NCBI GenBank assembly: GCA_017476965.1
Contig: JAFUXX010000342.1
Span: 1-5,028, forward strand
Origin: Kiritimatiellia bacterium
GTDB lineage: Bacteria > Verrucomicrobiota > Kiritimatiellia > RFP12 > UBA3636
Direction: 5' to 3'
DNA length: 5,028 bases
Position 1 is the stretch's first letter. Each line of letters starts with the position of its first letter. The notes under the pieces were generated by a model. The model was not told the origin of the DNA. It saw only the letters and a list, made by a program, of their open reading frames with translations, and searched no databases. Below, piece by piece: positions 1 to 5,028 of this stretch. Made by a program: the position numbers and the translations under genes.

Positions 1-641
1 CGGCGCCCGTGCCGCTCGCGGACTCCGACGGCGCGCCGCAGCCGCTCGACTTGCGCGGCCCGGAAGCGCTCGCGCCGGTGCTAGTGCGCAACGACGGCGC
101 CGATCCGCTCTTCGTCTGCCGCACCGTCGTTTCCTCGCCCCTGCCCTCTTCCGCCGCCGGAAAGCCGCGCGCTTCCGGCATCTCGATCGAACGGTCGTGG
201 GAGAAAGCCGCGCCGGGCGCGAACAACGGATTCAAGGCGTTCGACCCCGCGGACGGCGTGGACCAAGGCGAAACGGTGCGCGTGACGCTCGCGATAGTGC
301 CGGACAAGACGGACGGCGGCGCCGGCGCCACCGTCCGCGACGCGGTCGTGGACGAATGGCTGCCAGCCGGGCTCGAACCGGACCTGCACTCCGTCTCGCT
401 GCTGGTGCCCGGCCGGGTTCCGGGGAGCCGCAACGTGGCGCAGTGCCACGTCGAGATCCGCGACGACCGCGTGATCGCGTTCCCGTCCGAAATCGACGGC
501 CCGGTCTGGCTCCAGTACGACGCCCAGGCCGTCTCCGCCGGCGATTACGCCCTCCCGCCTGCGAAAGTCGAAGCGATGTACGACCCCGCGGTGTCCGCCG
601 CCACCGCCCCGTCGCGGTTCGTCGTCCGCCCCCGCCGCTGA
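1..641 (+). CDS. Bacterial alpha-2-macroglobulin-like protein, C-terminal fragment
   Basis: The reading frame is open from the left edge (first full codon at base 3) to TGA at 639-641, so the start lies outside the window and only about 212 residues are visible. The GTG at 9 is an internal codon, not a start. The fragment matches the end of large bacterial alpha-2-macroglobulins: a beta-rich segment with an ISIERSWEKAAPG stretch, then VVDEWLPAGLEPD (about 345-383), and finally YALPPAKVEAMYDPAV near the end (about 546-593). The LPAGLE and LPP-x-x-VEAMYDP patterns are typical of the last macroglobulin domain of this family. Family members are periplasmic or lipid-anchored proteins thought to trap proteases, often with a penicillin-binding protein 1C partner. 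The signal peptide, bait region and any thioester motif would lie upstream and cannot be checked here. A terminator-like hairpin follows the stop. The family call is fairly sure; the exact role is not. Confidence 0.82.
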   Translation, partial: APVPLADSDGAPQPLDLRGPEALAPVLVRNDGADPLFVCRTVVSSPLPSSAAGKPRASGISIERSWEKAAPGANNGFKAFDPADGVDQGETVRVTLAIVPDKTDGGAGATVRDAVVDEWLPAGLEPDLHSVSLLVPGRVPGSRNVAQCHVEIRDDRVIAFPSEIDGPVWLQYDAQAVSAGDYALPPAKVEAMYDPAVSAATAPSRFVVRPRR

Positions 642-664
642 TTCCGTCCGGACGATCCCGCCCC

Positions 665-696
665 CCCCCGCGGACGTTTTTGCGCGTCCGCGGGGG
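665..696 (+). terminator. Probable terminator hairpin after the alpha-2-macroglobulin gene
   Basis: A perfect 12-bp inverted repeat, CCCCCGCGGACG (665-676) and CGTCCGCGGGGG (685-696), encloses the 8-base loop TTTTTGCG. It starts 24 bases after the stop codon at 639-641. The tail (TTCTGG) is poor in T, so it is a weak classical intrinsic terminator, although the stem is very stable. The left arm lies in a run of nine C (661-669), which lets the stem slip register. The loop overlaps the proposed -35 element of purC. Confidence 0.6.
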
Positions 697-708
697 TTCT
701 GGTATCAT
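680..708 (+). promoter_or_regulatory. Predicted purC promoter
   Basis: TTGCGC (680-685) and TATCAT (703-708) are separated by 17 bases, matching sigma-70-type spacing. A start site near 715 would give a leader of about 28 bases before the ATG at 743. That leader (CAAACGACGCAAAACCGCC just before the ATG) has no purine-rich Shine-Dalgarno motif. The -35 lies in the loop and right arm of the upstream terminator hairpin. No PurR-like operator or purine riboswitch is visible. Confidence 0.5.
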
Positions 709-742
709 TCGGCGCGCGTCCGGCAAACGACGCAAAACCGCC

Positions 743-1639
743 ATGAAATACGACAAGAACCACGCCCTTCTTTCAACCTCCATTCCCGGCCTTCCCGAAC
801 CCGCCCGCGGAAAGGTGCGCGACGTCTACGACCTCGGGGACACCCTGCTGTTCGTCGCCACGGACCGCCTTTCGGCGTTCGACGTCGTCATGCCGAACGG
901 AGTGCCGGACAAAGGGCGCGTTCTCACGCAACTTTCGCTCTTCTGGTTCCGCCATTTCTCCGACGTCCCGAACCACCTCGTCACCGCGGACGTGTCGGAA
1001 TACCCCGCCGTGCTCAAGCCGTTTGCGGCGGACCTCGACGGCCGCTCCATGATCGTCAAGAAGCTCGAGATGGTCCCCGTCGAGTGCATCGCGCGCGGCT
1101 ACCTCGTCGGCTCCGGATGGGCGGAATACAAGCGCGCGGGAACCGTCTGCTCGCAGAAACTCCGCGAAGGGTACGTGCAGGCCGACAAGCTCGACGAAAC
1201 GCTCTTCACGCCGTCCGCCAAGGCCGACCTCGGCGAACACGACGAAAACATCTCCGTCGCGGAGCTCGAGCGCCGCGTCGGCAAGGAGACGGCGGACGAG
1301 CTGCGCGACCTCACCGTCGGCCTGTACGACGGCGCGGCGGCGCACGGCCGCTCGCGCGGCGTGATAATCGCCGACACGAAGTTCGAATTCGGCCGCGACG
1401 AAACCGGGCGCCTCGTCCTCGCGGACGAAGTCCTCACCCCGGACTCATCGCGCTTCTGGCCGGCGGCGGATTACCGCACCGGAGCCAACCCGCCGTCGCT
1501 CGACAAGCAGTTCGTCCGCGACTGGCTCGAAGAAATCGGCTTCAACAAAGAGCCCCCCGCCCCCGAGATTCCGGACGAAATCGTCGAAAAGACCCGCGCC
1601 CGCTACCTCGAAGCCCTCCGCGTCATCGCCGGCGCCTGA
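743..1639 (+). CDS. purC: Phosphoribosylaminoimidazole-succinocarboxamide synthase (SAICAR synthase)
   Basis: This cytoplasmic enzyme of de novo purine synthesis joins CAIR and aspartate using ATP to give SAICAR. The 298-residue product carries the family hallmarks: GKVRDVYD (23-30) in the nucleotide-binding N-terminal lobe, ATDRLSAFD (39-47), the first signature VPVECIARGYLVGSGW (111-126), the second signature IIADTKFEFG (208-217) with the acidic D-x-K-x-E core, and DEVLTPDSSRFW (228-239). About 300 residues fits the longer form of the family (as in yeast Ade1) and not the roughly 237-residue E. coli form. The frame is open far upstream to 197, but similarity begins only at MKYDKNH, so ATG 743 is the start; the upstream part is an arginine-rich shadow of the macroglobulin gene. 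The gene appears monocistronic, with its own promoter and a strong hairpin behind it. No key residue is missing. Neighbours are not purine genes. Confidence 0.97.
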   Translation: MKYDKNHALLSTSIPGLPEPARGKVRDVYDLGDTLLFVATDRLSAFDVVMPNGVPDKGRVLTQLSLFWFRHFSDVPNHLVTADVSEYPAVLKPFAADLDGRSMIVKKLEMVPVECIARGYLVGSGWAEYKRAGTVCSQKLREGYVQADKLDETLFTPSAKADLGEHDENISVAELERRVGKETADELRDLTVGLYDGAAAHGRSRGVIIADTKFEFGRDETGRLVLADEVLTPDSSRFWPAADYRTGANPPSLDKQFVRDWLEEIGFNKEPPAPEIPDEIVEKTRARYLEALRVIAGA

Positions 1640-1668
1640 TTCCCGCCCATCTCCGCGGAATCGTCCCT

Positions 1669-1705
1669 CTCCGCCGGCATTGACCCCCTTTCAATGCCGG
1701 CGGAG
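1669..1705 (+). terminator. purC terminator, 15-bp perfect stem
   Basis: CTCCGCCGGCATTGA (1669-1683) pairs perfectly with TCAATGCCGGCGGAG (1691-1705) around a 7-base loop, CCCCCTT. It begins 29 bases after the purC stop and ends 78 bases before the next start. The downstream sequence GCTGTTTCACGG has only a short T run, so the stem is strong but the U-tract is weak. The stem is symmetric and could act on either strand, but no minus-strand gene ends here. Confidence 0.7.
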
Positions 1706-1748
1706 GCTGTTTCACGGATTTCATTTTGGCGAGGAGCGCGGACGGGGG

Positions 1749-1776
1749 TTGCAGGAAAAGAGCAGGATGATACAAT
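1749..1776 (+). promoter_or_regulatory. Predicted promoter of the FMN oxidoreductase gene
   Basis: TTGCAG (1749-1754) and TACAAT (1771-1776) are 16 bases apart. The -10 box ends only 7 bases before the ATG at 1784, so transcription would begin at about the start codon itself. This predicts a leaderless mRNA. There is no Shine-Dalgarno motif at normal distance; the only AGGA (1764-1767) is about 16 bases upstream of the ATG, just before the -10 box. Confidence 0.5.
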
Positions 1777-1783
1777 CGGCGGC

Positions 1784-2449
1784 ATGAAACGCATCCTGAT
1801 CGTCGACGGCGGGCCACGCCGCGCCATGAACACTTCCGCGCTGTGCGACGCCTTCGACGAAGGCGCGCGCTCCGCTTCGCCCGAAATCGGAACCGCCCGC
1901 GTCCGGCTCTACGACCTCCCGCCGTGGAAAGGCTGCATGTCGTGCCTCGCCTGCAAGCTGCGCGGCCGCGAAACCGGCGAGTGCGCGCTGCGCGACGGCC
2001 TGTCCGACGCCCTCCGCGCGGCCAACGAAGCCGACGGAATCGCCGTCGCTTCGCCGGTCTACTTCGGGGAGTGGACCGCCATGACGCGCGCTTTCCTCGA
2101 ACGTCTCGTATTCCCGTGGCTGCACTACACGGACTTCTCCGTGGCCGCCCCGAAGAAAAAGGCCCTCGCGTGGATCTACTCGATGAACGCGACGGCCGAA
2201 CACTTCGCGCAGTTCCGCCGCAACATCGCCATGCTCGAAGGCGCGCTCGCGCGCGGCACCGGGGACGCCGATCCCGCGATCGTCGCCGCGTTCACGACAG
2301 CGCAGACGAAGGACTACTCCCGCTACGCGATGGACGGCCTCGATCCCGCGGCGCACCTCGCCTGGCGCGAGGCGCACTGGGAAGAGGACCTCGCCAAGGC
2401 CCGCGCCGCAGGCCGCGCCACGGCCGAAAAGGCTCTCGCTGGCGTCTAG
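1784..2449 (+). CDS. Flavodoxin-fold NAD(P)H-dependent FMN oxidoreductase, probably Fe-S flavoprotein type
   Basis: The 221-residue cytoplasmic protein fits the NADPH-dependent FMN reductase/flavodoxin-like family. It opens with a beta strand and FMN-phosphate loop (MKRILIVDGGPRRAMNTSAL, 1-20; the G-x-P-R...N-T pattern is typical). Next comes a cysteine cluster, C51-x2-C54-x2-C57-x9-C67, then ASPVYFGEWTAMTRAFLERL (89-108), the usual SPVY flavin-contact strand followed by the K/R-x-F-x-x-R helix. The tail (DYSRYAMDGLD and a Glu/Ala-rich helix) also resembles this group. In iron-sulfur flavoproteins of the Isf type a compact CX2CX2CX4-7C motif binds a 4Fe-4S cluster. Here the last gap is 9, so a cluster is plausible but unproven. 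Substrate and partner are unknown. ATG 1784 is chosen because the fold begins there; the in-frame ATG at 1694 lies inside the purC terminator stem. It stands alone, with its own promoter. Confidence 0.87.
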   Translation: MKRILIVDGGPRRAMNTSALCDAFDEGARSASPEIGTARVRLYDLPPWKGCMSCLACKLRGRETGECALRDGLSDALRAANEADGIAVASPVYFGEWTAMTRAFLERLVFPWLHYTDFSVAAPKKKALAWIYSMNATAEHFAQFRRNIAMLEGALARGTGDADPAIVAAFTTAQTKDYSRYAMDGLDPAAHLAWREAHWEEDLAKARAAGRATAEKALAGV

Positions 2450-2485
2450 CCCAGCACCCCCAAAAAAAACGACGGCCGCATGGTG

Positions 2486-2491
2486 TATAAT
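2486..2491 (+). promoter_or_regulatory. Perfect TATAAT -10 box before the AraC remnant
   Basis: TATAAT at 2486-2491 matches the sigma-70 -10 consensus exactly and sits 9 bases before the ATG at 2501, again implying a nearly leaderless transcript. No recognisable -35 is found at 16-18 bases upstream, where an A8 run (2462-2469) lies instead. The 3' flank CCGCC resembles the CGGC patch after the other -10 boxes in this window. Confidence 0.45.
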
Positions 2492-2500
2492 CCGCCAAAA

Positions 2501-2738
2501 ATGAAAGATTCTACAAAATCCGCGAAGGCCGGCCCCGCGCTGCGCGACAAGTTTTTCGGACGCCTGGGACCCTGCGCCCGGACGATGCTGCAGGTCGTCG
2601 ATCTCTTTCCGGCGCGCTTTCGCGGAAACGATGGACATGACGCCGGCCGCGTACGTGCGCACGATCCGCGTGAACCACGCTCGCAAGCTCCTCGCGGAGA
2701 CGGACATGACCGTGGCCGCGATCGCCGCCGTGACCGGC
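2501..2738 (+). pseudogene. Collapsed AraC-family (probably PAS-linked) transcriptional regulator
   Basis: Two pieces of one regulator type lie next to each other in different frames. From ATG 2501 the frame reads MKDSTKSAKAGPALRDKFFG and continues to MLQVVDLFPA (about 2612), resembling the N-terminal lead-in of AraC regulators whose sensor is a PAS domain. From about 2610, in the +1-shifted frame, it reads RRAFAETMDMTPAAYVRTIR and then the helix VNHARKLLAETDMTVAAIAA, ending near G at 2736-2738. That is the middle of an AraC-type DNA-binding domain: the end of the first helix-turn-helix, the linker helix and the start of the second. The PAS domain, the first half of the DNA-binding domain and the last recognition helix are missing. 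Read from ATG 2501 without frameshift, it gives a chimeric 101-residue ORF ending at 2803 with no sensible fold. An internal deletion is the simplest explanation; an assembly join is an alternative. The HTH call is solid, the PAS-type N-terminus less so. Confidence 0.65.
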
Positions 2739-2800
2739 GCGGCGCCCGCCATTGCCGCCAACAGCGCGGCGGCTCGGAACGACTTGTGTTTCATTTTCAT
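2736..2800 (-). pseudogene. Possible start of a minus-strand secreted-protein gene, remnant
   Basis: On the minus strand an ATG at 2800 (with a second at 2794) opens MKMKHKSFRAAALLAAMAGA, which has the charged N-region and Ala/Leu-rich core of a signal peptide. After about 21 residues the frame runs into the antisense of the AraC helix-turn-helix and no longer looks like protein. The point where it loses sense coincides with the point where the plus-strand HTH stops (about 2738), as expected if a deletion joined the two genes. It has no visible Shine-Dalgarno. Ala-rich stretches arise easily in GC-rich DNA, so this call is tentative. Confidence 0.27.
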
Positions 2801-2819
2801 TAAAAACGGAAACCGCGCT

Positions 2820-2848
2820 TTGCGCTGGACGGGGCGGTGTGCTAGCAT
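2820..2848 (+). promoter_or_regulatory. Predicted promoter of the GH2 gene
   Basis: TTGCGC (2820-2825), the same -35 as proposed for purC, is followed after 17 bases by TAGCAT (2843-2848). The ATG lies 11 bases past the -10 box, so the leader would be only a few bases long. No Shine-Dalgarno motif and no clear operator palindrome are visible. Confidence 0.42.
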
Positions 2849-2859
2849 TCGGCCCCGCA

Positions 2860-5028
2860 ATGAAAATCCCTCTTGACGGAGAGTGGCGGCTCGAGTTCTT
2901 TCCGCAGCCGGCGGAAGGCGCGGTGCGGTCGCTGCCTTTGAAGGTCGCCGCCGAATGCGTGCGGGCCGAAGTTCCCGGCTGCTGCGAACTCGATCTGATG
3001 CGCGCGGGGCTCCTCCCCGCGCCGGAGCGCGGGCTGGACGCGCTGCAGTGGCGCAAGTACGAAGGCCACCAGTGGCTGTACTCGCGCGGATTCGACGCGC
3101 CCGACGTGCCGGACGGCGGCAAGGCGACGCTCGTCTTCGGCGGGATCGACACGCTGGCCGACGTCTTCCTCAACGGCGAAAAGATCGGCGAAGCGGAGAA
3201 CATGCTCGTCGAGCACCGTTTCGACGCGACGCGCCTGCTGCGGCCGGGCCGCAACGAGCTGCAAGTCCTGATCCGCAGCGCGTTTCTCGAGAACCAGTCG
3301 CGCACAGCGCCCGTCCACGCGCACCACATGGACATGGCGGAGTGCGCCACGCTGCGCAAGGCCGCGCACATGGCGGGGTGGGACATCTTTCCGCGCCTCT
3401 ACGTCTCGGGCCTCTGGCGCGGCGTGTCGCTCGAAGTCGAAGGCCCGGTGCGCCTGCGCGACGTGTTCTGGACGACTGGCGATTATTCGCGCGGACCGGA
3501 CGGCGCCAACAAGTGCCGCGTCGCGGTCCAGTACCGCGTCGAAGCGCCGATGGCGACGTTTCTCGGCGGCGCGAAAGTCCGGCTGGCCGCGGAGCGCGGC
3601 GGGAAGACCGTGGCGTCCGCGACGCGCAAACTCAACGTGTCCGGCAACCGCGTGACTTTCGACGCCGCCGGGTTCGACCTCTGGTGGCCGGCGGGCAGCG
3701 GAGAGCATCCGCTCTACGACGCACGCGTCGAGGTGATCGCGGCGGACGGCGAAACGCTCGCCGCGGACGCGCGGAAAATCGGGTTCCGGACCGTCGAACT
3801 CGTCCGCAAGGACATCCGCGGCGACGCCGATTCCGGCGCGTTCTTCTTCAAGGTCAACGGCGAACCGGTCTACATGCGCGGCACCAACTGGGTGCCGACT
3901 GACGCAATACCGTCGCGCCAGGCGGAGCGCATCCTCCCGACGCTCGCGCTCGTCGAAGAGACGCACTGCAACATGGTGCGCGTCTGGGGCGGCGGCGTCT
4001 ACGAGCCGGACTTCTTCTACGACTGGTGCGACGAACACGGCGTGCTGGTGTGGCAGGATTTCATGACGGGCTGCCACCTGCCGCCGCAGGACGACGCGTA
4101 CGCGGCGGCGACCGCGGCCGAAGCGAAAGCCGTCGTGCTCCGCCTGCGCAACCACGCATCGCTCGCGCTCTGGGCGGGCAACAACGAAAACGACGATTCG
4201 ACGCGCTGGGATCCGATGGCCGGGGTCTGCCGGCCCGATCCGAACCGCGACCGCCCCAGCCGCGAAACGATTCCGCGCGTGCTGCTCGACTTCGACCCCA
4301 CGCGGCCGTACCTGCCGTCGAGCCCGTACCTTTCGCCCGACGTCGTCGCGGGCCGCGCCAAGGAACCCGAAGCGCATCTCTGGGGCGCGCGCAACTGGTA
4401 CAAGGAGCCGTTCTACGTCGACTCGCCGGCGTGGTTCGCGAGCGAAACAGGCTGGCACGGCTGCCCGGGGCGGACGTCCATCGAGTCGATGATGACGGAA
4501 GGCTGCGTCCAGCCGTGGAAAAATCCCGGCGCGGCCGATCCGGCGCAACTCGACTGGAACGACGAATGGCGGTTCAAGTCGTCCTGCCCGTTCCTCGACC
4601 CGGACGTCCTCTGGGACCGCAGCGACATCATGACCCGCCAGGCGAAGAACCTCTTCGGCGAGGTCCGCCGCGACCTCGACGGCTTCGTCTTCCAGAGCCA
4701 GACGTTCCAGGCCGAGGCGCTGAAGACGATGATCGAAGTCTTCCGCACGCGCAAATCCGCGCGCACCGGCGGGCTGCTCTGGTGGAACGTGCGCGACGGC
4801 TGGCCGCAGGTGTCGGACGCCGTCGTCGACTGGTTCGGCTTCCGCAAGGAGGCGTTCTTCGCCGTGCGCGACGCCCAGCGCGACGTCCTCGCGCTCGCGC
4901 TGGACGACGGCTCCGCGTGGATAGTCAACGACACGCGGCGGGCGGTCGAGGTGCGCGCCTCGTGGCGCCGGCGCGGCGGCGGGACTCTGCTCGAAGGCGA
5001 ATGGCAGGTCCCGGCCGGCGGCGCGGTA
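2860..5028 (+). CDS. Glycoside hydrolase family 2, beta-mannosidase-type, C-terminus cut by window edge
   Basis: The frame is open from ATG 2860 to the window end, 723 codons without a stop; related enzymes are roughly 800-870 residues, so about 100 or more are missing. Domains in order are: a jelly-roll sugar-binding domain (about 1-185), with FGGIDTLADVFLNG and GWDIFPRLYVSGLW (173-186); an immunoglobulin-like domain (about 195-310); a TIM barrel (about 325-660), beginning FKVNGEPVYMRGTNW (330-344), with NMVRVWGGGVYEPDFF from 371; and the start of a C-terminal beta domain. The predicted acid/base is E443 in WAGNNEN, and the nucleophile is E529 in FASETGW. WWNVRDGWPQVSDAVVDW (641-658) closes the barrel. 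This retaining enzyme should remove terminal beta-linked sugars, most likely mannose, from oligosaccharides or N-glycans. It has no signal peptide, so it probably acts in the cytoplasm on imported sugars. ATG 2860 begins at the family's usual short MKIPLDGEWRL lead. GH2 is certain; the sugar is inferred. Confidence 0.92.
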   Translation, partial: MKIPLDGEWRLEFFPQPAEGAVRSLPLKVAAECVRAEVPGCCELDLMRAGLLPAPERGLDALQWRKYEGHQWLYSRGFDAPDVPDGGKATLVFGGIDTLADVFLNGEKIGEAENMLVEHRFDATRLLRPGRNELQVLIRSAFLENQSRTAPVHAHHMDMAECATLRKAAHMAGWDIFPRLYVSGLWRGVSLEVEGPVRLRDVFWTTGDYSRGPDGANKCRVAVQYRVEAPMATFLGGAKVRLAAERGGKTVASATRKLNVSGNRVTFDAAGFDLWWPAGSGEHPLYDARVEVIAADGETLAADARKIGFRTVELVRKDIRGDADSGAFFFKVNGEPVYMRGTNWVPTDAIPSRQAERILPTLALVEETHCNMVRVWGGGVYEPDFFYDWCDEHGVLVWQDFMTGCHLPPQDDAYAAATAAEAKAVVLRLRNHASLALWAGNNENDDSTRWDPMAGVCRPDPNRDRPSRETIPRVLLDFDPTRPYLPSSPYLSPDVVAGRAKEPEAHLWGARNWYKEPFYVDSPAWFASETGWHGCPGRTSIESMMTEGCVQPWKNPGAADPAQLDWNDEWRFKSSCPFLDPDVLWDRSDIMTRQAKNLFGEVRRDLDGFVFQSQTFQAEALKTMIEVFRTRKSARTGGLLWWNVRDGWPQVSDAVVDWFGFRKEAFFAVRDAQRDVLALALDDGSAWIVNDTRRAVEVRASWRRRGGGTLLEGEWQVPAGGAV

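Noticed and set aside
197..742. N-terminal extension of purC in the same frame
   Set aside because: It is Arg/Pro-rich shadow sequence of the macroglobulin gene and crosses that gene's terminator and the purC promoter. SAICAR synthase similarity starts at 743.
1694..1783. Upstream ATG start for the FMN oxidoreductase
   Set aside because: The ATG lies inside the right arm of the purC terminator stem and upstream of the predicted promoter. The beta-strand/FMN loop begins at 1784.
2462..2469. A8 run after the oxidoreductase stop, considered as a terminator for either strand
   Set aside because: On the plus strand it is A and not T. On the minus strand no gene needs a terminator there and the preceding stem is only a few base pairs. 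The 5-bp GCTGG/CCAGC pairing around the stop is too weak.
1721..2860. Minus-strand open frame of 379 codons across the oxidoreductase and AraC remnant
   Set aside because: Most of it is antisense to the clear flavodoxin-fold gene and has no recognisable motif. Only its first 21 residues from ATG 2800 were kept, as a tentative signal-peptide remnant.
2883..3902. Plus-strand 339-codon frame inside the GH2 gene
   Set aside because: It is an Arg/Ala/Gly-rich out-of-frame shadow of the real GH2 reading frame, without domain motifs.
2842..4548. Minus-strand open frame of 568 codons opposite the GH2 gene
   Set aside because: It is an Arg/Val/Ala-rich antisense shadow. The opposite strand encodes a full GH2 enzyme with intact catalytic motifs, and long antisense frames are common in GC-rich genes.
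1..5028. CRISPR array, tRNA/rRNA, insertion sequence or phage module
   Set aside because: No direct repeat array, cloverleaf, ribosomal sequence, terminal inverted repeats or transposase/integrase motifs were seen on either strand.

Overview
This GC-rich window (roughly two thirds G+C) holds five plus-strand loci. They are the tail of a bacterial alpha-2-macroglobulin-like protein, a complete SAICAR synthase gene (purC), a complete flavodoxin-fold oxidoreductase with a four-cysteine cluster, the wreck of an AraC-family regulator gene, and most of a glycoside hydrolase family 2 beta-mannosidase-type enzyme that runs off the right edge. I see no rRNA, tRNA, CRISPR array, transposase or phage gene.

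The mix of genes, the high GC, the lack of Shine-Dalgarno sequences and the PAS-AraC/GH2 neighbourhood recall a PVC-group bacterium (Lentisphaerota, Kiritimatiellota or Verrucomicrobiota). This taxonomic guess is an inference from gene style and not a proof.

Layout: 1-641 alpha-2-macroglobulin C-terminus; 642-742 a terminator hairpin whose loop overlaps the -35 element of the purC promoter; 743-1639 purC; 1640-1783 a 15-bp perfect terminator stem and then a promoter; 1784-2449 the FMN-dependent, probably Fe-S, oxidoreductase; 2450-2859 a degraded stretch with the two ends of an AraC-type regulator joined out of frame, and possibly the start of a minus-strand secreted-protein gene; 2860-5028 the GH2 enzyme.

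The genes look like separate transcription units, not an operon. purC and the oxidoreductase each have their own predicted promoter. A terminator-like hairpin follows the alpha-2-macroglobulin gene and another follows purC. The most consistent regulatory pattern is a TANNAT -10 box followed by a CGGC/CCGCC patch, very close to an ATGAAA start and without a Shine-Dalgarno sequence. For three of the four starts the geometry predicts leaderless or nearly leaderless mRNAs. I found no convincing new multi-gene system. The items most worth a second look are the collapsed regulator locus and the promoter/start architecture.
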